Shown: positions 45,831 to 58,069, counted from the stretch's first letter. The stretch is DNA of 64,000 bases from Diabrotica undecimpunctata (GCF_040954645.1 NC_092803.1:122345961-122409960), one strand, 5' to 3'. Program-made: numbers and translations. Notes: generated by a model not told the origin, from the sequence alone.

Positions 45831-45965
45831 TTGGCGGAGTATAGGCGCACTGCCACCCTGGACCGAAGAACAGACTCAACTCGTGGGAATAATGGGAATA
45901 AAAATGGACAAATACTTAATAAAAAAGAAGAAAGTATAGGGAGAGTATATGGGTGAATGTCAGTA

Positions 45966-46090
45966 AAGTTAGCATATAAATTTTATAAGGCCGAATTAAG
46001 ACCAAGACTATAATTTATTGCTTGTTTATTACGGAAAGAAAAAAATTATTGCTGTAGCCGTTTCCGAGAAACAATGGTTATGCTAACTTT
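45966..46090. mobile_element. Short inverted-end unit next to a larger relative
   Basis: TAAAGTTAGCATA at 45966-45978 and its reverse complement TATGCTAACTTTA at 46078-46090. It touches the next element, which has the same terminal sequence. Confidence 0.6.
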
Positions 46091-46091
46091 A

Positions 46092-47095
46092 AGGTAAAGT
46101 TAGCATAGCCATAGCTATATCTCAGCAAGGAAAAGGGCTACAGGGCCTATCTTGGCGGCATCTTATATACTAAAACGCTAAGCTCTTTTCTTGTCCACCA
46201 CTTTACTCAAAAACCATATTAGATAATTAAAATATTTTTTCGGAATATTATTAGTATTACGTATGAGATTGTCAAGATATACTTTTGGTACAAAAATTCA
46301 CTTCCGGTTTTGAGATGACCGGAAGTTAAAATTTACTTTAAGTTTTAGACCCCACAATGTATATATGGATCGAAAGGTCTCGTCGAGACGAATCTAAATA
46401 TGTACTTCCGGTTGAGATCCGACACCGGAAGTGACCCGAAACGCGCATAAAACGTCAAGATAGAGCAAATCTGACACCGGATTCGTGATCAGCATGCAAA
46501 ATTAACTGCTAAATGATATCCATGTCGACATTTGATGAACTAAAAATTGCATTCCGGTTTTGAGGTCGACTTCCGCTTTCGTTTTTATTAGTCAAATCAA
46601 TAGAGAATTCAACGTAGAGTTCAAAAATGTAAGTTCACGAAATTATCATTTATAGTTTTTGAGTTATTGATAAAAATATTTTTACTTCCGGTCATTGTAT
46701 ATATTATTGTATATTTTTCTCGCAAAATAAAAATTTCATTTAAAAAACTCGATGTCGTGTTGGTCCGCTAGTATTTTATTAATTCTATTAACAATTAATT
46801 CCTAGCTGTTCACTTTTCTAGTTTCAACGTTTTTGTCCGACATCTCAATTTTTTCGGAGTAAGTTTTTCGCTATAAGAAAATGGGGTAGATTTGAGGATT
46901 GGACAATGTACCCACGGGACAATTTCCCGGGGGTGACTTTTGCGATAGGGGACGATGGGGTTGTTTTTGGTGATTGGTCAATGAACCAGAACCAATCAGC
47001 AGCAATTAATTAGCAATAAAATGTGCCGCCATAATGAGCTCTGTAGCCCTTTTTCTTGCCGAGATAGAGCTATATAAATATGCTAGCTTTACCAT
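46092..47095. mobile_element. 1-kb MITE with about 75-bp inverted ends
   Basis: 46092-46166 and 47020-47095 are inverted copies (GTAAAG(T/C)TAGCATA, AGCTATATCTC(A/G)GCAAG, AAAAGGGCTACAG, TGGCGGCA). The middle has several CCGGAAGT-like words and no coding sequence. Confidence 0.75.
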
Positions 47096-47096
47096 C

Positions 47097-47618
47097 TTCT
47101 TTAGCGGACCCTGTTGACTGCCGCTCTAAATAGTTCTGCACTACTGAATTCAAACCATTCCCTCAAGTTCTTAAGCCACGATATTCTTCGTCTTCCAACA
47201 TTTCGCTTTCCTCGAATTTTGCTTTGCATAATAAGCTGCAATAATGAGTATCTTTGCCCTCTCATAACATGGCCTAAGTAGGTACTCAAGTTTTTTTCTT
47301 TTGATAGTCAATATTATTTCAGCTTCATTTCCTATTCTTCTAGTAACTTCTGCGTTTGACATTCTTTAAATCCATGACATTCGTAGGATTCTTCTGTAAT
47401 ACCAAAATTCAAAGGCGGCCAACTTATTTAGATATACTTGTTTTAATGTCAATGCTTCCAAGCCATAAAGAAGAGTAGTGAATACGTAACACCGAAGAAT
47501 TCTTAGGCGTAGTCCTAACCTTATATCCCGACAACAAAGAAACTTTTTAAGTTTAACGAATGATGCACGTGCTATTTCAATACGTGTCTTAATTTCTTTG
47601 GTTTGGTCTACATTTGAT
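47097..47618 (-). pseudogene. LINE C-terminal fragment
   Basis: AEVTRRIGNEAEIILTIKRK, then KLEYL in one frame, GHVMRGQRYSLLQLIMQSKI, RRRISWLKNLREWFEFSSAE and LFRAAVNRVR in the next; upstream FWYYRRILRMSW. It is the same LINE type as 11325-11867. Confidence 0.8.
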
Positions 47619-47619
47619 A

Positions 47620-47902
47620 TTGTAGCGAGATTAAATAAAACGAGCGGTTCGAATTTATATACATATATTTATTTATAACTTTACAGTTCGGTAGTATCTT
47701 AACAACTAACTCTACTTCTAACATTGTTACCTATATATACTACAGTTACTAGGTTCGAGAATATTCTGGCGTTGTCCCACCTCTAATTCGCCTACGTGAC
47801 CGGTTATTCTCTCTCGCACTCGATACGCCTCGAAGTTTCGAGGAGAGTATTAGAGATGCAATGCAACCGTTACCTGGGCCATGCCGAGAGTATGTTCGTA
47901 AC
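47620..47902 (-). repeat. 3' LTR, full length
   Basis: TGTAGC...GTAACA on the + strand; its first 148 bases are shared with the right copy. Confidence 0.75.
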
Positions 47903-47914
47903 ACTGCTCCCCTC

Positions 47915-50821
47915 TTAAATCTGATCGTCCCGATCAGCAACTCTATATGTAGGCACAGGATGGCGGAATCTAAAAAGATCCTGTTGAACTTCTGTGGTCA
48001 CGCCGAATCTAGCACTCTTTCTCTCTGCGTAATTTGACATAAATTCATTAAAGCTTGGTCGCCGGTCATCTTTGATCTCATGTTGAAGGGTTCGTGCTTC
48101 TTCTGTTTCATTTGAGCCAGCATATGGTGCAAGACGATTTATGTGAACTAGTTTTGGTTTACCTTTCGGCAACTTCTTAATTCGGTATATTACGTCATTT
48201 ATTTTCTTTTTAATTTCATATGGACCTTCCCATTGTCTTTGCAGTTTGGGAGACAAGCCTCGACGACGTTGTGGATTATAAAGCCAAACAAGATCACCTA
48301 CTTCATAGCTTTCACTCTTGCATCGAGAATCATATTGATCTTTCATTCTGTCACTGGCTATCTGGATGTGTTTTCGGGCAAGTTCATGAATGTTGTTCAT
48401 TCTTAACTTCAGGCGGTCGACATAATCTTCGCTTGCAACATGTTCTTCGGAAGGTCTGCAGCCAAACTCTAGGTCTCAGGGTAAACGAACTTCACGACCT
48501 AACATCAGGCAGGTTGGAGTCTGTCCTATAGTTTCATTCACGGCCGAGCGGTAGGCCATTAGGAATAAATGAATGTGCTGGTCCCAATCTCTTTGATGTT
48601 CTGATACAACTTTGGACAGGTGTTTACCCATTGTTCGGTTCATTCTCTCGACCATTCCATCTGATTGAGGATGCAGGGGTGTCGTTCTGGTCTTATTGAC
48701 ACCAATCAATTTACAAACGTTTTGGAAAAGCGTTGACTCGAAGTTTCGCCCTTGGTCGGAGTGGATCTCCAAAGGAACACCAAATCGGCTAAAGAATTCT
48801 TTAACAAGTACCTCTGCAACGGTAGCAGCTTCTTGATTTGGTATCGCATAGGCCTCAGTCCATTTCGTAAAATAATCCATGGCTACCAGGTTATATTTAT
48901 TTCCATCATTTGTCTCTGGAAGTGGACCTGCAATGTCGATTGCTACTCTTTCCATAGGACTACCAACATTGTACTGTCTCATGGGTGCCCTCTTTTTACC
49001 AGCTGGACCATTACTGGTTGCACACAGTTCACATTTCCGGCACCATCTTCTTACATCATCTTTACAGTTTACCCAATAGAACCGTTCTCGAACCTTTTGC
49101 AGAGTCTTCGTGATACCAAAGTGTCCACCTGATGCACCGTCATGCAACTGACGCAATACTTCTGACACTTTACTTTTAGGTACAATCAACTGAAGCTTAG
49201 TTTCTGTACCATCATCGTTCTCAAAGGTTCTATACAGAAGATCATCTTTCAGCACTAGGCAATTCCATTGGCTCCAGTAACACTTGACTTCTGGACTACA
49301 TGCACTAATGTCTTGCCAAGAAGGTCTTTCACTTCGACGCATCCAACCCAATACTCTTTTTATACATGGATCATCTGCTTGAGCGTCTTGTAGCTGTTGA
49401 GGCTGCCATTGATCATTAATGACGGCGGTTCGTCTCACGGGGCAAAGTCGTTCTTCTAATTCAAGACAATGATTACGATTTGCACTGTATGGCCGTCTTA
49501 ACCGAGCATCAGCATTTGAATGACTTTTTCCAGCCCTGTGTTCGATTTGTTCTAGCTTTCTGACTGTTGTATTATTTTCTTGCAATTTACGACGAATGTG
49601 ACCTACGTCGTTACCATTCCAACATCTGGGTTCACTTCTCTTCGGCATCATGTCACGAACTACTTTCCGTACGATTTCCTCCAGACGTTTCTCGTTTTGT
49701 TCGTCGCTCTCTTCAGAGGTTCGTACTCGATAGCTCCGTGAAGCTTGACTAGCTGTTTCATGTTCTAAGGCAATAGCGAGCGCTTCATCTAAATCTTTCG
49801 GTCTTGCTAGTCGTAAAGCTTTCTGTAGTTCAATGTCTCTTAACCCATTGACGAAGGCATCTACAGCGATTTCTTCCAAAATGTTGTCTGGTGCCTCTGG
49901 ATAGGCCAACAGCGCTATACGAGCAATATTTGCTTCAAATTCTTGCAAACTCTCACTTGCTCGTTGGATTCTACTTCTTATTTGTACTTTGTAGACTGGT
50001 TGTAGATGGGCATCTCCGTAACGTTTATCTAGTCGAGTGAACAAGGTCTGGTAACATTTTTCTTGACCCTTAGGAATTGATCTTAGGATATCCGCAGCAT
50101 CACCTCGTAAAGCAGCAGTCAAGGAAACAGCTTTTTCTTGTTCTGTCCAATGATTGGCTGTCGCAATAGCTTCAAATTGTCTAAGGTATATGGACCAAGA
50201 GGACTTTCCATGAAATGGTGGCAATTTGAATCTCATATGATGTGTCATTTCGTCTCTCGGTGATTCTTCTTTCACTACTGGATCTAAGGCTATTGTATTA
50301 ACTGGTGGTAGCACTTTTGTGTTAGTTATCATGGTCTCTAATTGTTTGATCTTCTCTTCTACGTCTTCTATCTTATCGTTAACATTTTTCTGTATCTTAT
50401 CAAATGTTCTTGAGACTTCTTCAAATTTCTCATTGTTTTGATTACATACTTCGTCGAATCTTCTAGACATATTTTCGAATTTCTCGTCGTTTTGTCTGAC
50501 TGTTTCTTTAATAATTTGAGAAGTTTCTTCGATCATTTGAGACGTTTCATCGAATCTTTTGGAAACATTCTCGAATTTATCACCATTTTTTTTAGAAGAT
50601 TCTTCTATCATTTGCGAGACATTTTTTATTTTCATTAAAACTGCTTCTTCTGCTGACTGGAACTGGAATGTCTCTGGGTCTTCTCCATTCTTGTTGAGAA
50701 CAGTCTTCAGTCGTTCTTGAAGTATCTGTTTGGACCCGCTGCAGTCTTCATCGCGTTCTTCTAGTTGCTCACGCAACTGTTTTACTGAAAGTTCTACTAG
50801 CAGCATCTTTGTCAGGCACAC
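47915..50821 (-). pseudogene. In-frame Gag-integrase fusion of the gypsy element, one TGA
   Basis: One frame from 50821 to 47915 (968 codons) broken only by TGA at 48476-48478. Order: N-terminal SAP-like domain (VELSVKQLREQLEERDED), coiled-coil repeats of (K/R)F(E/D)(E/N)(V/M)S, gag domain (MRFKLPPFHGKSSW ... LPPF), a decayed zinc knuckle (PRCWNGNDVGHIRRK), then directly the RNase H end (IEHRAGKSHSNADA) and integrase: zinc finger (HDGASGGHFG ... CRKCELC), DDE core with VAIDIAGPL, HSDQGRNFES and DGMVERMNR all intact, and after the stop the GPY/F module (WEGPYEI). Protease, RT and most of RNase H are missing without frame loss. Whether the fusion was translated is unknown. Confidence 0.85.
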
Positions 50822-50966
50822 ACGTACTTTTTAAATGTTCTTTTCGTACAAAGATCACTACCGAACTACGCGGATGTTCCCGACGAACAATACTTTTCAA
50901 AAGTTCAAAAGTCTTTTTCAAAAGTCACTGCTGAATTTATTTCTTTTACTCACACCGTAACACCAC

Positions 50967-51113
50967 TGTAGCGAGATTAAATAAAACGAGCGGTTCGAAT
51001 TTATATACATATATTTATTTATAACTTTACAGTTCGGTAGTATCTTAACAACTAACTCTACTTCTAACATTGTTACCTATATATACTACAGTTACTAGGT
51101 TCGAGAATATTCT
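50967..51113 (-). repeat. 5' LTR, truncated
   Basis: Only about 147 bases; beyond 51113 the sequence is an unrelated LINE relic. Confidence 0.8.
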
Positions 51114-51179
51114 TGTGCCCATACCATTTCTACAGCCAAACTGTGTGTCACTAAACTAAAGCTTTACCATAAAGTTGGC

Positions 51180-51760
51180 ATACATTATGGTCGAAAAAGG
51201 AGCGGTGGAAGAGTCACGGCTGTAGTGCGGCAGGGGTCGGTTCTGAGACCCACACTGGAACCTGCATATGACGGGATTGTGAGCCAACAATACCTCACTA
51301 TGCTGGTGGTGGCAGAGAGAAGAACATAATTTTTGATGCACAGTGTAAAACAGAGGCCATAGTTCTCAAGTGACCAAGGCAAAGGTTTTATACACTATTT
51401 TAATATGCAATAAATGGAGAGCTGAGAGGAGCCTGCTTGAGAGAGCTAGGAGGTAGGATGCAATAGGAACTGGTGGAGGAGATCCTTAGGTCGTTGGATC
51501 GGTGGAGAATTCAGAAACATGTGAAGAGAACGCTGGAGAGAACCGAACAGGAAGAAAGGAGACAGGGTGCCCAGGACTAAGAGGGTATTTTTTAGCAGGT
51601 AGGTCTCTGACATTGACAGCGATGGTGTCTGAACAACCTGCTGTGTGGTCTAGGATATCATCGTGGTCACATTGGAGGAATCCTGCAAAATCGAGGCTGG
51701 AAGACGTTTCTACCCACCCTTTATGACTGAGGTGTTTCGAATATTTTGACCACTCCCTCA
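51180..51760 (+). pseudogene. R1-like LINE relic
   Basis: RVTAVVRQGSVLRPTLEPAY then DGIV matches the R1-type RT block (GVPQGSVLGP.LWN..YDG). Later INGELRGACLRELGGRMQ and LDRWRIQKHVKRTLERTEQE fit the C-terminal helices. Stops and frame changes throughout. Confidence 0.55.
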
Positions 51761-54700
51761 TAAAAGACGAAAAAAAAAGTTGTTACAGACTGACAGGTTG
51801 TAGACTTCAGACTATTTAGTGCAGCTTGGCTTTCAGAGGCAATAAATCAAACCCCAAATATATTGTTAGTAACACTGTCTGAAATATTTTAGGATTTTCG
51901 AGGGCTGTTGAGTTGCATGATAGTGATATGAGTGATTTTGTTTTATGTTTCCTCGCAATCATTTACGATGAAATTTAGTTCTTAGTTAAAAATCTTGTTT
52001 TGCAGCCATTATGTCTGTGGGCATCTTCATTAATTGTGTTGTTTCGACCTTCCACAGCTCCAATATCTAGTAAAGTCGCTGGGCTTTAAATACTGAAACT
52101 GTATTAGTTGCCCCTTATATGTATCTGTCTGTAGTGAGGAAGCATTACATCTAAGGCTGCAGTTGGGTACAATCTCAATTTAACTGTGATACCTATACAA
52201 CCGGATCTTTGTACTTTTTTAACTTTATTACTGTTGTCTGTTGAGTTTTGAAGATATTTAAATTAAACCGATGCGTTCAGGCGCCATCTTTAACCCCGTT
52301 ACACGCGCTATGAGCGAATCCCTCACCATATTTATTTATAAGCAATGACAATTATCTTAGCTAATATGACAACTTTGCTTTTAGTATCGTTAGTAAGAGG
52401 AGATATCAACATTTCAGAATATTTCAGGCGGTCAGTATGCTGTCATACTTGATCGAAGTGACAGCCCTCTTTATGTGAGGGTACTCCTCACTGCACATGC
52501 GATCACGTTTTTGTAATTTCAAAGAAACTTTTATGTTTTTGTTTAATATTTAGGTAAGTTTAAGGTATATCATTAAAACATTATTGTTAGGTTAGAAAGC
52601 TGATTTGCAAAACATTGCCATTTTTAATTTGGATAAAGATTTTACAGATTTGTAAAATGGTCAAGAACTAAGGGACCATTTTCAAATTCGAGTTGAAGCA
52701 GAGCCTCTATTATAGCAATAAAACGAGAATCTAATAAATGTGCCTCTTATCCTAAGAGAAAGAACCGAAAACTCAAACAAAGTACTGAAAGTCAAATTCT
52801 GGTAACCCTATTTGTAAGGAGCACACAAAAATTTTTGGTCTAATTCCTCTTATTATGAAATAGAGGAGGAAGAATCTGTGTAGATCCATTCATTATCTGT
52901 AGGTACATACATTACCTTTAAAACTTTTCATTTGTGTATTCATCATCTTATTTGTATATTATCTAATTATATTTGATTTACTTATTTGTTTGATTTACAA
53001 TATTTTATCACTTTGTTTTGTTAAATTAATAAAAATATTTTGGTTTATAAGACTTTCTATTATATGTAAGTATAAACCATTGTAATTTTATACATGCTGA
53101 CATTCATTCTTCCTCGAAATATGTGAAATTGATGTAGGTGAGGGTGACGCTCATAGGGGTGCAACTACATTAAAATAGAAAATGCATGTAACGGCAAGAT
53201 AAAAATCTCCAGCTCCCTTAGGAAGCATTTTTTGATAAAGTGATTTTAAGGTTTATTGAATGAACTTAAAGTTCTTCCGCTTCTTTTTCCTTCTTGTATG
53301 TAGGCTTTGCCTGTTTCTTCTTCAATATTAGCCTCCTAAATTGTTTAAATTGTCGCACCATCTTTTTCTTGGTCTGCCAATACTTCTTCATGTATTCTTC
53401 ACTATCCTAATGAACATAAAGTGAGTTCCAGAATTTGTAGCTTTCTTTTGTGAAAAGTGTTTGTGGACACATCTGTAACTCAAAGAGTACTCAAAAACCT
53501 AACACCCCATTGGACTCGATAGGCACTCACAACTTTGACCAATAGCTATCAAGGTTACCTCACCTGCTAAACTACTTAGGCAAAAATTTAAGTGGTTTTG
53601 GCATTGTACTGACATATGTTCCTACACCAGTGTCAAATGGAGAAATTTTATATAATATGGAAACAACTGCCACTCATTAAGTTCACAACTATAACGTAAA
53701 AAAATTCTACCTTAGAGATACAGCAATGAACAATTGCAGGACAATGAAGCATTGTGGTAGAAGGAATAAAGTACTACAACCTTATCCCAGGCATAGTGAA
53801 GGCAATGAACACCACTGCCTTTAAACGAAAATTAAAACATCTAATTTATGAGAACCATTTTATAACACCCTCACACTAGTGATGTAAAAAAGTACCTACC
53901 TGTTACAAAGTAACGGGTATTTGTCCAACACCCAAAGTAGAGATTTCTAATTGTTAGATATACTCTTTACTTTTGGTACAGATAATCAAGCTAGTAAATT
54001 AAGCAAATTACCCAGATGTCTGCAACACAAAACAAAACAAAATCTTTGTCAATTGGCATGTGACTAATCAGCACTTCAAAAGATATATCGAGGCGGCGCC
54101 AGCGACGCGGTGTAATGTAAAGACCAACGATGGAGTATATTATACATCGTTGGTAAGGACTAGAGACGCCTGCCGAAGTAGGTGGAGGTTTCTTTGATAT
54201 TTACACTATTTATTACTTGAAACTGTAATAAAAAGAAAGCTATAGTTTTTTAATATAAATGAAAATAAATAGGCAGAACAATGGCCCAGAAAAAGAATCT
54301 AATATTTCACTTTGTAAGTTTGAAATATTTGTTTTCTTTTAATGGATGGGAATTGGGAACTAGAGCTAAGAAGCTGCGTTTTGCATTTAATTATTGGTCT
54401 TATATCATTTGTCTATTTTTTAAAACTATAGCTACTCAAAATCAAATGAAACATGACGAAACTCCCTTAAGGTTGATTAATGATGTGGCATTAACAAGGT
54501 GGAACTTGATGTACTATATGTTTGAGAGACTAGTTACATTATCGGAACCTTTGGCTGCAATAGTTGGTCTTTTGCTTAATCCTATTAATCTTCTAACTGA
54601 GAAGAATTGTCGATATTTAAAGAACTTTGCCATATTTTAAAAGCCTTTTTAAGTTACTGTTCAAATGAGAGCAGAAAAGCAAGTAACCCTCTCCAAAGTT

Positions 54701-55079
54701 ATACTTATTATAAAAGGGCTACTTTCTTTTTTAGAATAAATTAAAGTTAAAGTATTTCGTCAAGCAGGAAGAACTGTAATAATTCTATACTTGCCTCGAT
54801 TATTGCTCATTTTGGAAATCATGAAAACAATATTATATTGGGTAAAGCTTCTTTCTTGGATCCGACATTTAAAACAAAGTTATTCAGTAACGAAGACAAT
54901 TTAAAAAGAGTTCGTAATCAAATTCAGGATGAACTAGTTCATCTTTCAGAATATCAATCTGCTGAAAATGAAATGGTTAATGAAACAAATAAAAACATCA
55001 AGGAGGACCTATTGGACAATACAGAAAATTACGATATGATTTGGAGGATTTTGATACATAGTTTTTATATTTGCATATT

Positions 55080-55683
55080 ATTTAGCCAGACACGAGAACA
55101 GTTTCCAGATACAATTAATTTTCTATCTCAAAACACGGAACCTGCTAGATTGGTTAAATTTCTTGGTATTCATATTGACCAGAATCTGAATTGGAGGGAA
55201 CAAATACAAAATACAACAAAAAAACTAAATAGAGCCTGCTACTCATTAAGAGTGTTAAAGAGCTATCTAGACCAGGGGATTTTACTATCAGTATATTACG
55301 CAAACTTTTATTCTGTTATGCGATATGGAGTAATCTTCTGGGGTACTGCAGTAGATAGCTCAACTGTCTTTATAGTCCAAAATAAGGCAGTCCGGGTGAT
55401 CTTAGGACTAAAGGCAGGAGAATCTTGTAGAGGCCGTTTCAAATTGTCAGATTGTAGATTGCCACTTCACAGATTATCTACACAGAAAGAAGTCCTTTGT
55501 ATGCATGTGTTAAATTTTATAATAGTCTACCATCTGACATTCAACAGGAAACACACTATAGAGCTTTTAAAAGAAAGGTTTTTCAACACCTAGTTGATAT
55601 TGGACCATATACTGTGGCAGAGCCTATCCTTCTCCTTGATCAGCATACTTAATTTGTAATATTAATGTATTTTAAAAGTGTGT

Positions 55684-55744
<61 letters not shown>

Positions 55745-55755
55745 AATAAAAATTT
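55080..55755 (+). pseudogene. LINE fragment inserted in the hAT transposase
   Basis: LVKFLGIHIDQNLNWREQIQ, then LKSYLDQGILLSVYYANFYS, YGVIFWGTAVDSS and, in a second frame, FYNSLPSDIQQETHYRAFKR form the RT thumb and C-terminus of a CR1/jockey-type LINE. It ends with a (TA)n tail at 55687-55741. One frameshift. Confidence 0.8.
55687..55741. repeat. (TA)n microsatellite at a LINE 3' end
   Basis: 55 bases of pure TA. Confidence 0.95.
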
Positions 55756-57070
55756 ACTCTACTCTACTCTACATGTATAAAGAACTATTTGGAGTCCAAC
55801 AGCAGCTGCCATTGCCGAAAATCAAAATGTTTTCTGAAGAGCCAAATCTGGCAAAAAAGAATCCTCTCATTTGGTGGTGCGAGGGGCAAAGAGTGTATTC
55901 CTGGTTATTTAAAAAGTATTTATGTGTATGTGCCTCTTCTGTTTGATGCAAACATATATTTTCTAAAGCCAGTAAAAAAGCAACCAAAGGCAGAAACAGA
56001 TTAAAATAAAAAAAATGTAGAAAAACTACTATTTTTGCATTATAATACCGATTTATAAAAAATTTAATATTTTTGATTTTTCATTTATATTTTATTTTGT
56101 ATTTTTCTTTTGTTTTGTGAAAATAAAGTGGTTTTTATTATGTTTAAGAAAATCCCAGTTAACCAAGTTTGGACTATATTTATATATTATAAGTACTTAA
56201 CTAATCTTATTACTTAGTAGTAAGTTACTACTATCATTACCTTTTAAATACTAATCACTAAAGTCACAAATATTGTACTTTAACTGAAGACCAGAAGTAT
56301 AGAAAGTAAAGAGTATAAAGGCCCTGGTATTGATATTTAAAGTAACAAATCGTTACAAATATTCAAAAGTAACAAAAATTTACATCACTGCCTCACACTG
56401 ACATTTTTTACATTTGTTTTTTTCCTTTTTGTATAATAAGTTTTCTTTCTGTTAAATATCAATAATGATAATATCTGTACACCTTATACAAATTGTTTGC
56501 ACCATTGAAGCTCATTTTCTTACTCAAAATTTCTAATGTGTCAAAGTAATTATTATTAGTGTTAGTATTAATATACATATTTTTTTCTAATTTGACCCAC
56601 ATAGCCTTCGCTCAGGGTCTGTAATTATTATATCTTTAGGGTCTGAATAAATAAATAAATTTTTTACAATAATTCTTGACATGACTAAAATACAATACCT
56701 CTTAACTGAAAGAAGGCTCTATAAATTCCACATACACATCCGGAATTCCTTTATAAAAGCATGGTGGTATAAATTCTCATAGTACTCTCATGTTTCCTCA
56801 ATATCAGTAAATGAAGGTTTATTTTTTCATAACTTAATATTTCTATTTGCTGCTTTAGGATAAAAAATAAATCTAGTTTATAGTTTTTGTTATAGTTGAC
56901 ATTCAATGTAAACATATGGGTAATGTCAAAGTAACAATTATATATAAAAAATACTGTATTATTAGTAAATTCACCTAGTTCATCAAATGTAGGGCTGTAG
57001 TTTAAATTTATATAACATTTTACAAAATCGTTTAAAATTTAGCAAGTAAAATTGTATATTTTAAACTAAC

Positions 57071-57482
57071 CTGTAAAAGTTTTTAAGCAACCTGGGCATT
57101 TAAAACTAGCTCTACTTGTTGCATCTCGTTCTTCAGTTTCCAGTCGTTTTCTCATTAAATCTAACTTATATTTTATTACATTTACAAAGGTCTTATAGTT
57201 AATAAAGTAGTAGTTCACTTTTTGTGCTTTACCATCAGAACCAGTTTCCATTCTCAACCTAACTTGAATAAATTTATCATTTTTTAGGGTAGCTATTCTA
57301 GCTCTTAACATTTTTCTTTCAAATTTGAGAAGTTCACAAATATCATCCTCTTTCATACAGGGATTTCTAACTAACATATCTATAATTAATGCATCTTCAA
57401 TTGAATAAAAACCTCTTACAACAAGTCTAGCCAGTTGTTTTAGACTACTCGGGACTTCTGTGACTAATTTTTCTTCAGTCAT
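57071..57482 (-). CDS. GTF2E1: TFIIE-alpha, exon 1 (winged helix, start)
   Basis: TFIIE-alpha, with TFIIE-beta, recruits TFIIH to the RNA polymerase II pre-initiation complex in the nucleus. ATG at 57482. Residues 1-137: [40 protein letters not shown] and [19 protein letters not shown] form the extended winged helix; [20 protein letters not shown] and a helix follow, then [11 protein letters not shown], the first zinc ribbon pair (C129, C132). The donor GTTAGT follows C57071 in phase 1, and G+AT gives Asp of the DLEADQLFD motif in exon 2. Clean frame, complete gene, 17.8 kb long mainly because of a 13.7 kb intron. Confidence 0.92.
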
Positions 57483-58060
57483 TTTCTAAATTATCTTGTA
57501 AATTAAAAATACTGTTTTTATTTTATTTTCATTATATTAGTATCAATACGACCAATACAACTTTGGAATCATCATCAAATATCGTTGTTGTACATTTCAG
57601 GTTAGTTTTTTTGACATCTCTTCATCTCTTCTTCATCGCAAGATACAATAGACGCACGCCTACTTTGACAATAAATAAGAGTCCACTTCCAAATATATAA
57701 CCAATATTATAACTATATCCTGGATATATCATACATATATAAATATATAACTATATCTATATTATTACTATATCATAGATGTAGTAACAATAAATAAAAG
57801 GTTATTAAATTTAATAGATCTCTGTGGTATACAGGGTATACCCAACCTATGTATACGCATCGGTCTCTAGATATACGAAAAACAAGCGAAAAACGATGTA
57901 TAATATCCAATATACTCAGTGAATGCTGTAAAAAGTGTCCTAAACATGAATACCTCCGGTTATGTTATTGTTATGATACGAAGTTCACGATTTTTTACGA
58001 AGTGACGTTGTGTTTGCATATTTTAGGTGACAAGCAAATTTTATTTTAAATTTTTGAGGG
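57483..58060. other. Upstream region of TFIIE-alpha
   Basis: AT-rich; no clear TATA box in front of 57482 on the minus strand. Several ATATCTATA-like words at 57690-57780. No gene seen. Confidence 0.4.
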
Positions 58061-58069
58061 TCTACTCCA

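Larger units (their letters stand above)
47620..51113 (-). mobile_element. Gypsy-type LTR element, internally deleted
   Basis: Direct repeats at 47620-47767 and 50967-51113 begin TGTAGCGAGATTAAATAAAA and are nearly identical. The left copy continues to GTAACA at about 47902 (about 283 bases); the right copy stops at GAATATTCT (51113), so the 5' LTR (minus strand) has lost its first half. The adjacent TGGTGTTACGGTGTGAG on the minus strand is a plausible primer-binding site. It encodes one long gag-integrase frame. Confidence 0.85.
54281..56010 (+). pseudogene. hAT transposase (ZBED type), broken
   Basis: First part 54420-55080: KHDETPLRLINDVALTRWNL (DV.TRWNS motif), then FERLVTLSEPLAAIV, a frame with ILKELCHILKPF, then KASFLDPTFKTKLFS (LDPRFK motif) and DLEDFD. 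Second part 55770-56010: NPLIWWCEGQRVYSWLFKKY (hAT dimerisation WW motif) and, after a stop, CKHIFSKAS, which resembles SERVFSKAG. A LINE sits between. Confidence 0.8.
53877..56390 (+). mobile_element. hAT transposon with 8-bp target duplication
   Basis: CCTCACAC stands at 53869-53876 and at 56391-56398. The ends TAGTGATGTAAA and (inverted) CAGTGATGTAAA are typical hAT termini. It contains a broken transposase, itself split by a LINE. Confidence 0.9.
53480..56665 (+). pseudogene. LINE 3' relic, interrupted by a hAT element
   Basis: Before the hAT: KYYNLIPGIVKAMNTTAFKR then KLKHLIYENHF (53780-53865), the usual end of CR1/jockey-type ORF2. After it (56391 on): the 3' UTR, ending with AATAAATAAATAAA at about 56647. 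The hAT target duplication joins the two parts. Confidence 0.65.
43405..57070 (-). other. TFIIE-alpha intron 1, 13.7 kb
   Basis: Donor GT at 57070-57069, acceptor AG at 43406-43405. It contains at least eight separate or nested mobile elements, listed individually. 51780-53480 (1.7 kb) and 56670-57060 hold nothing I can name. Confidence 0.8.

Noticed and set aside
45756..45956. Plus-strand frame of 66 codons over the CCGAAGG cluster
   Set aside because: Too short, repeat-driven; no recognisable protein.
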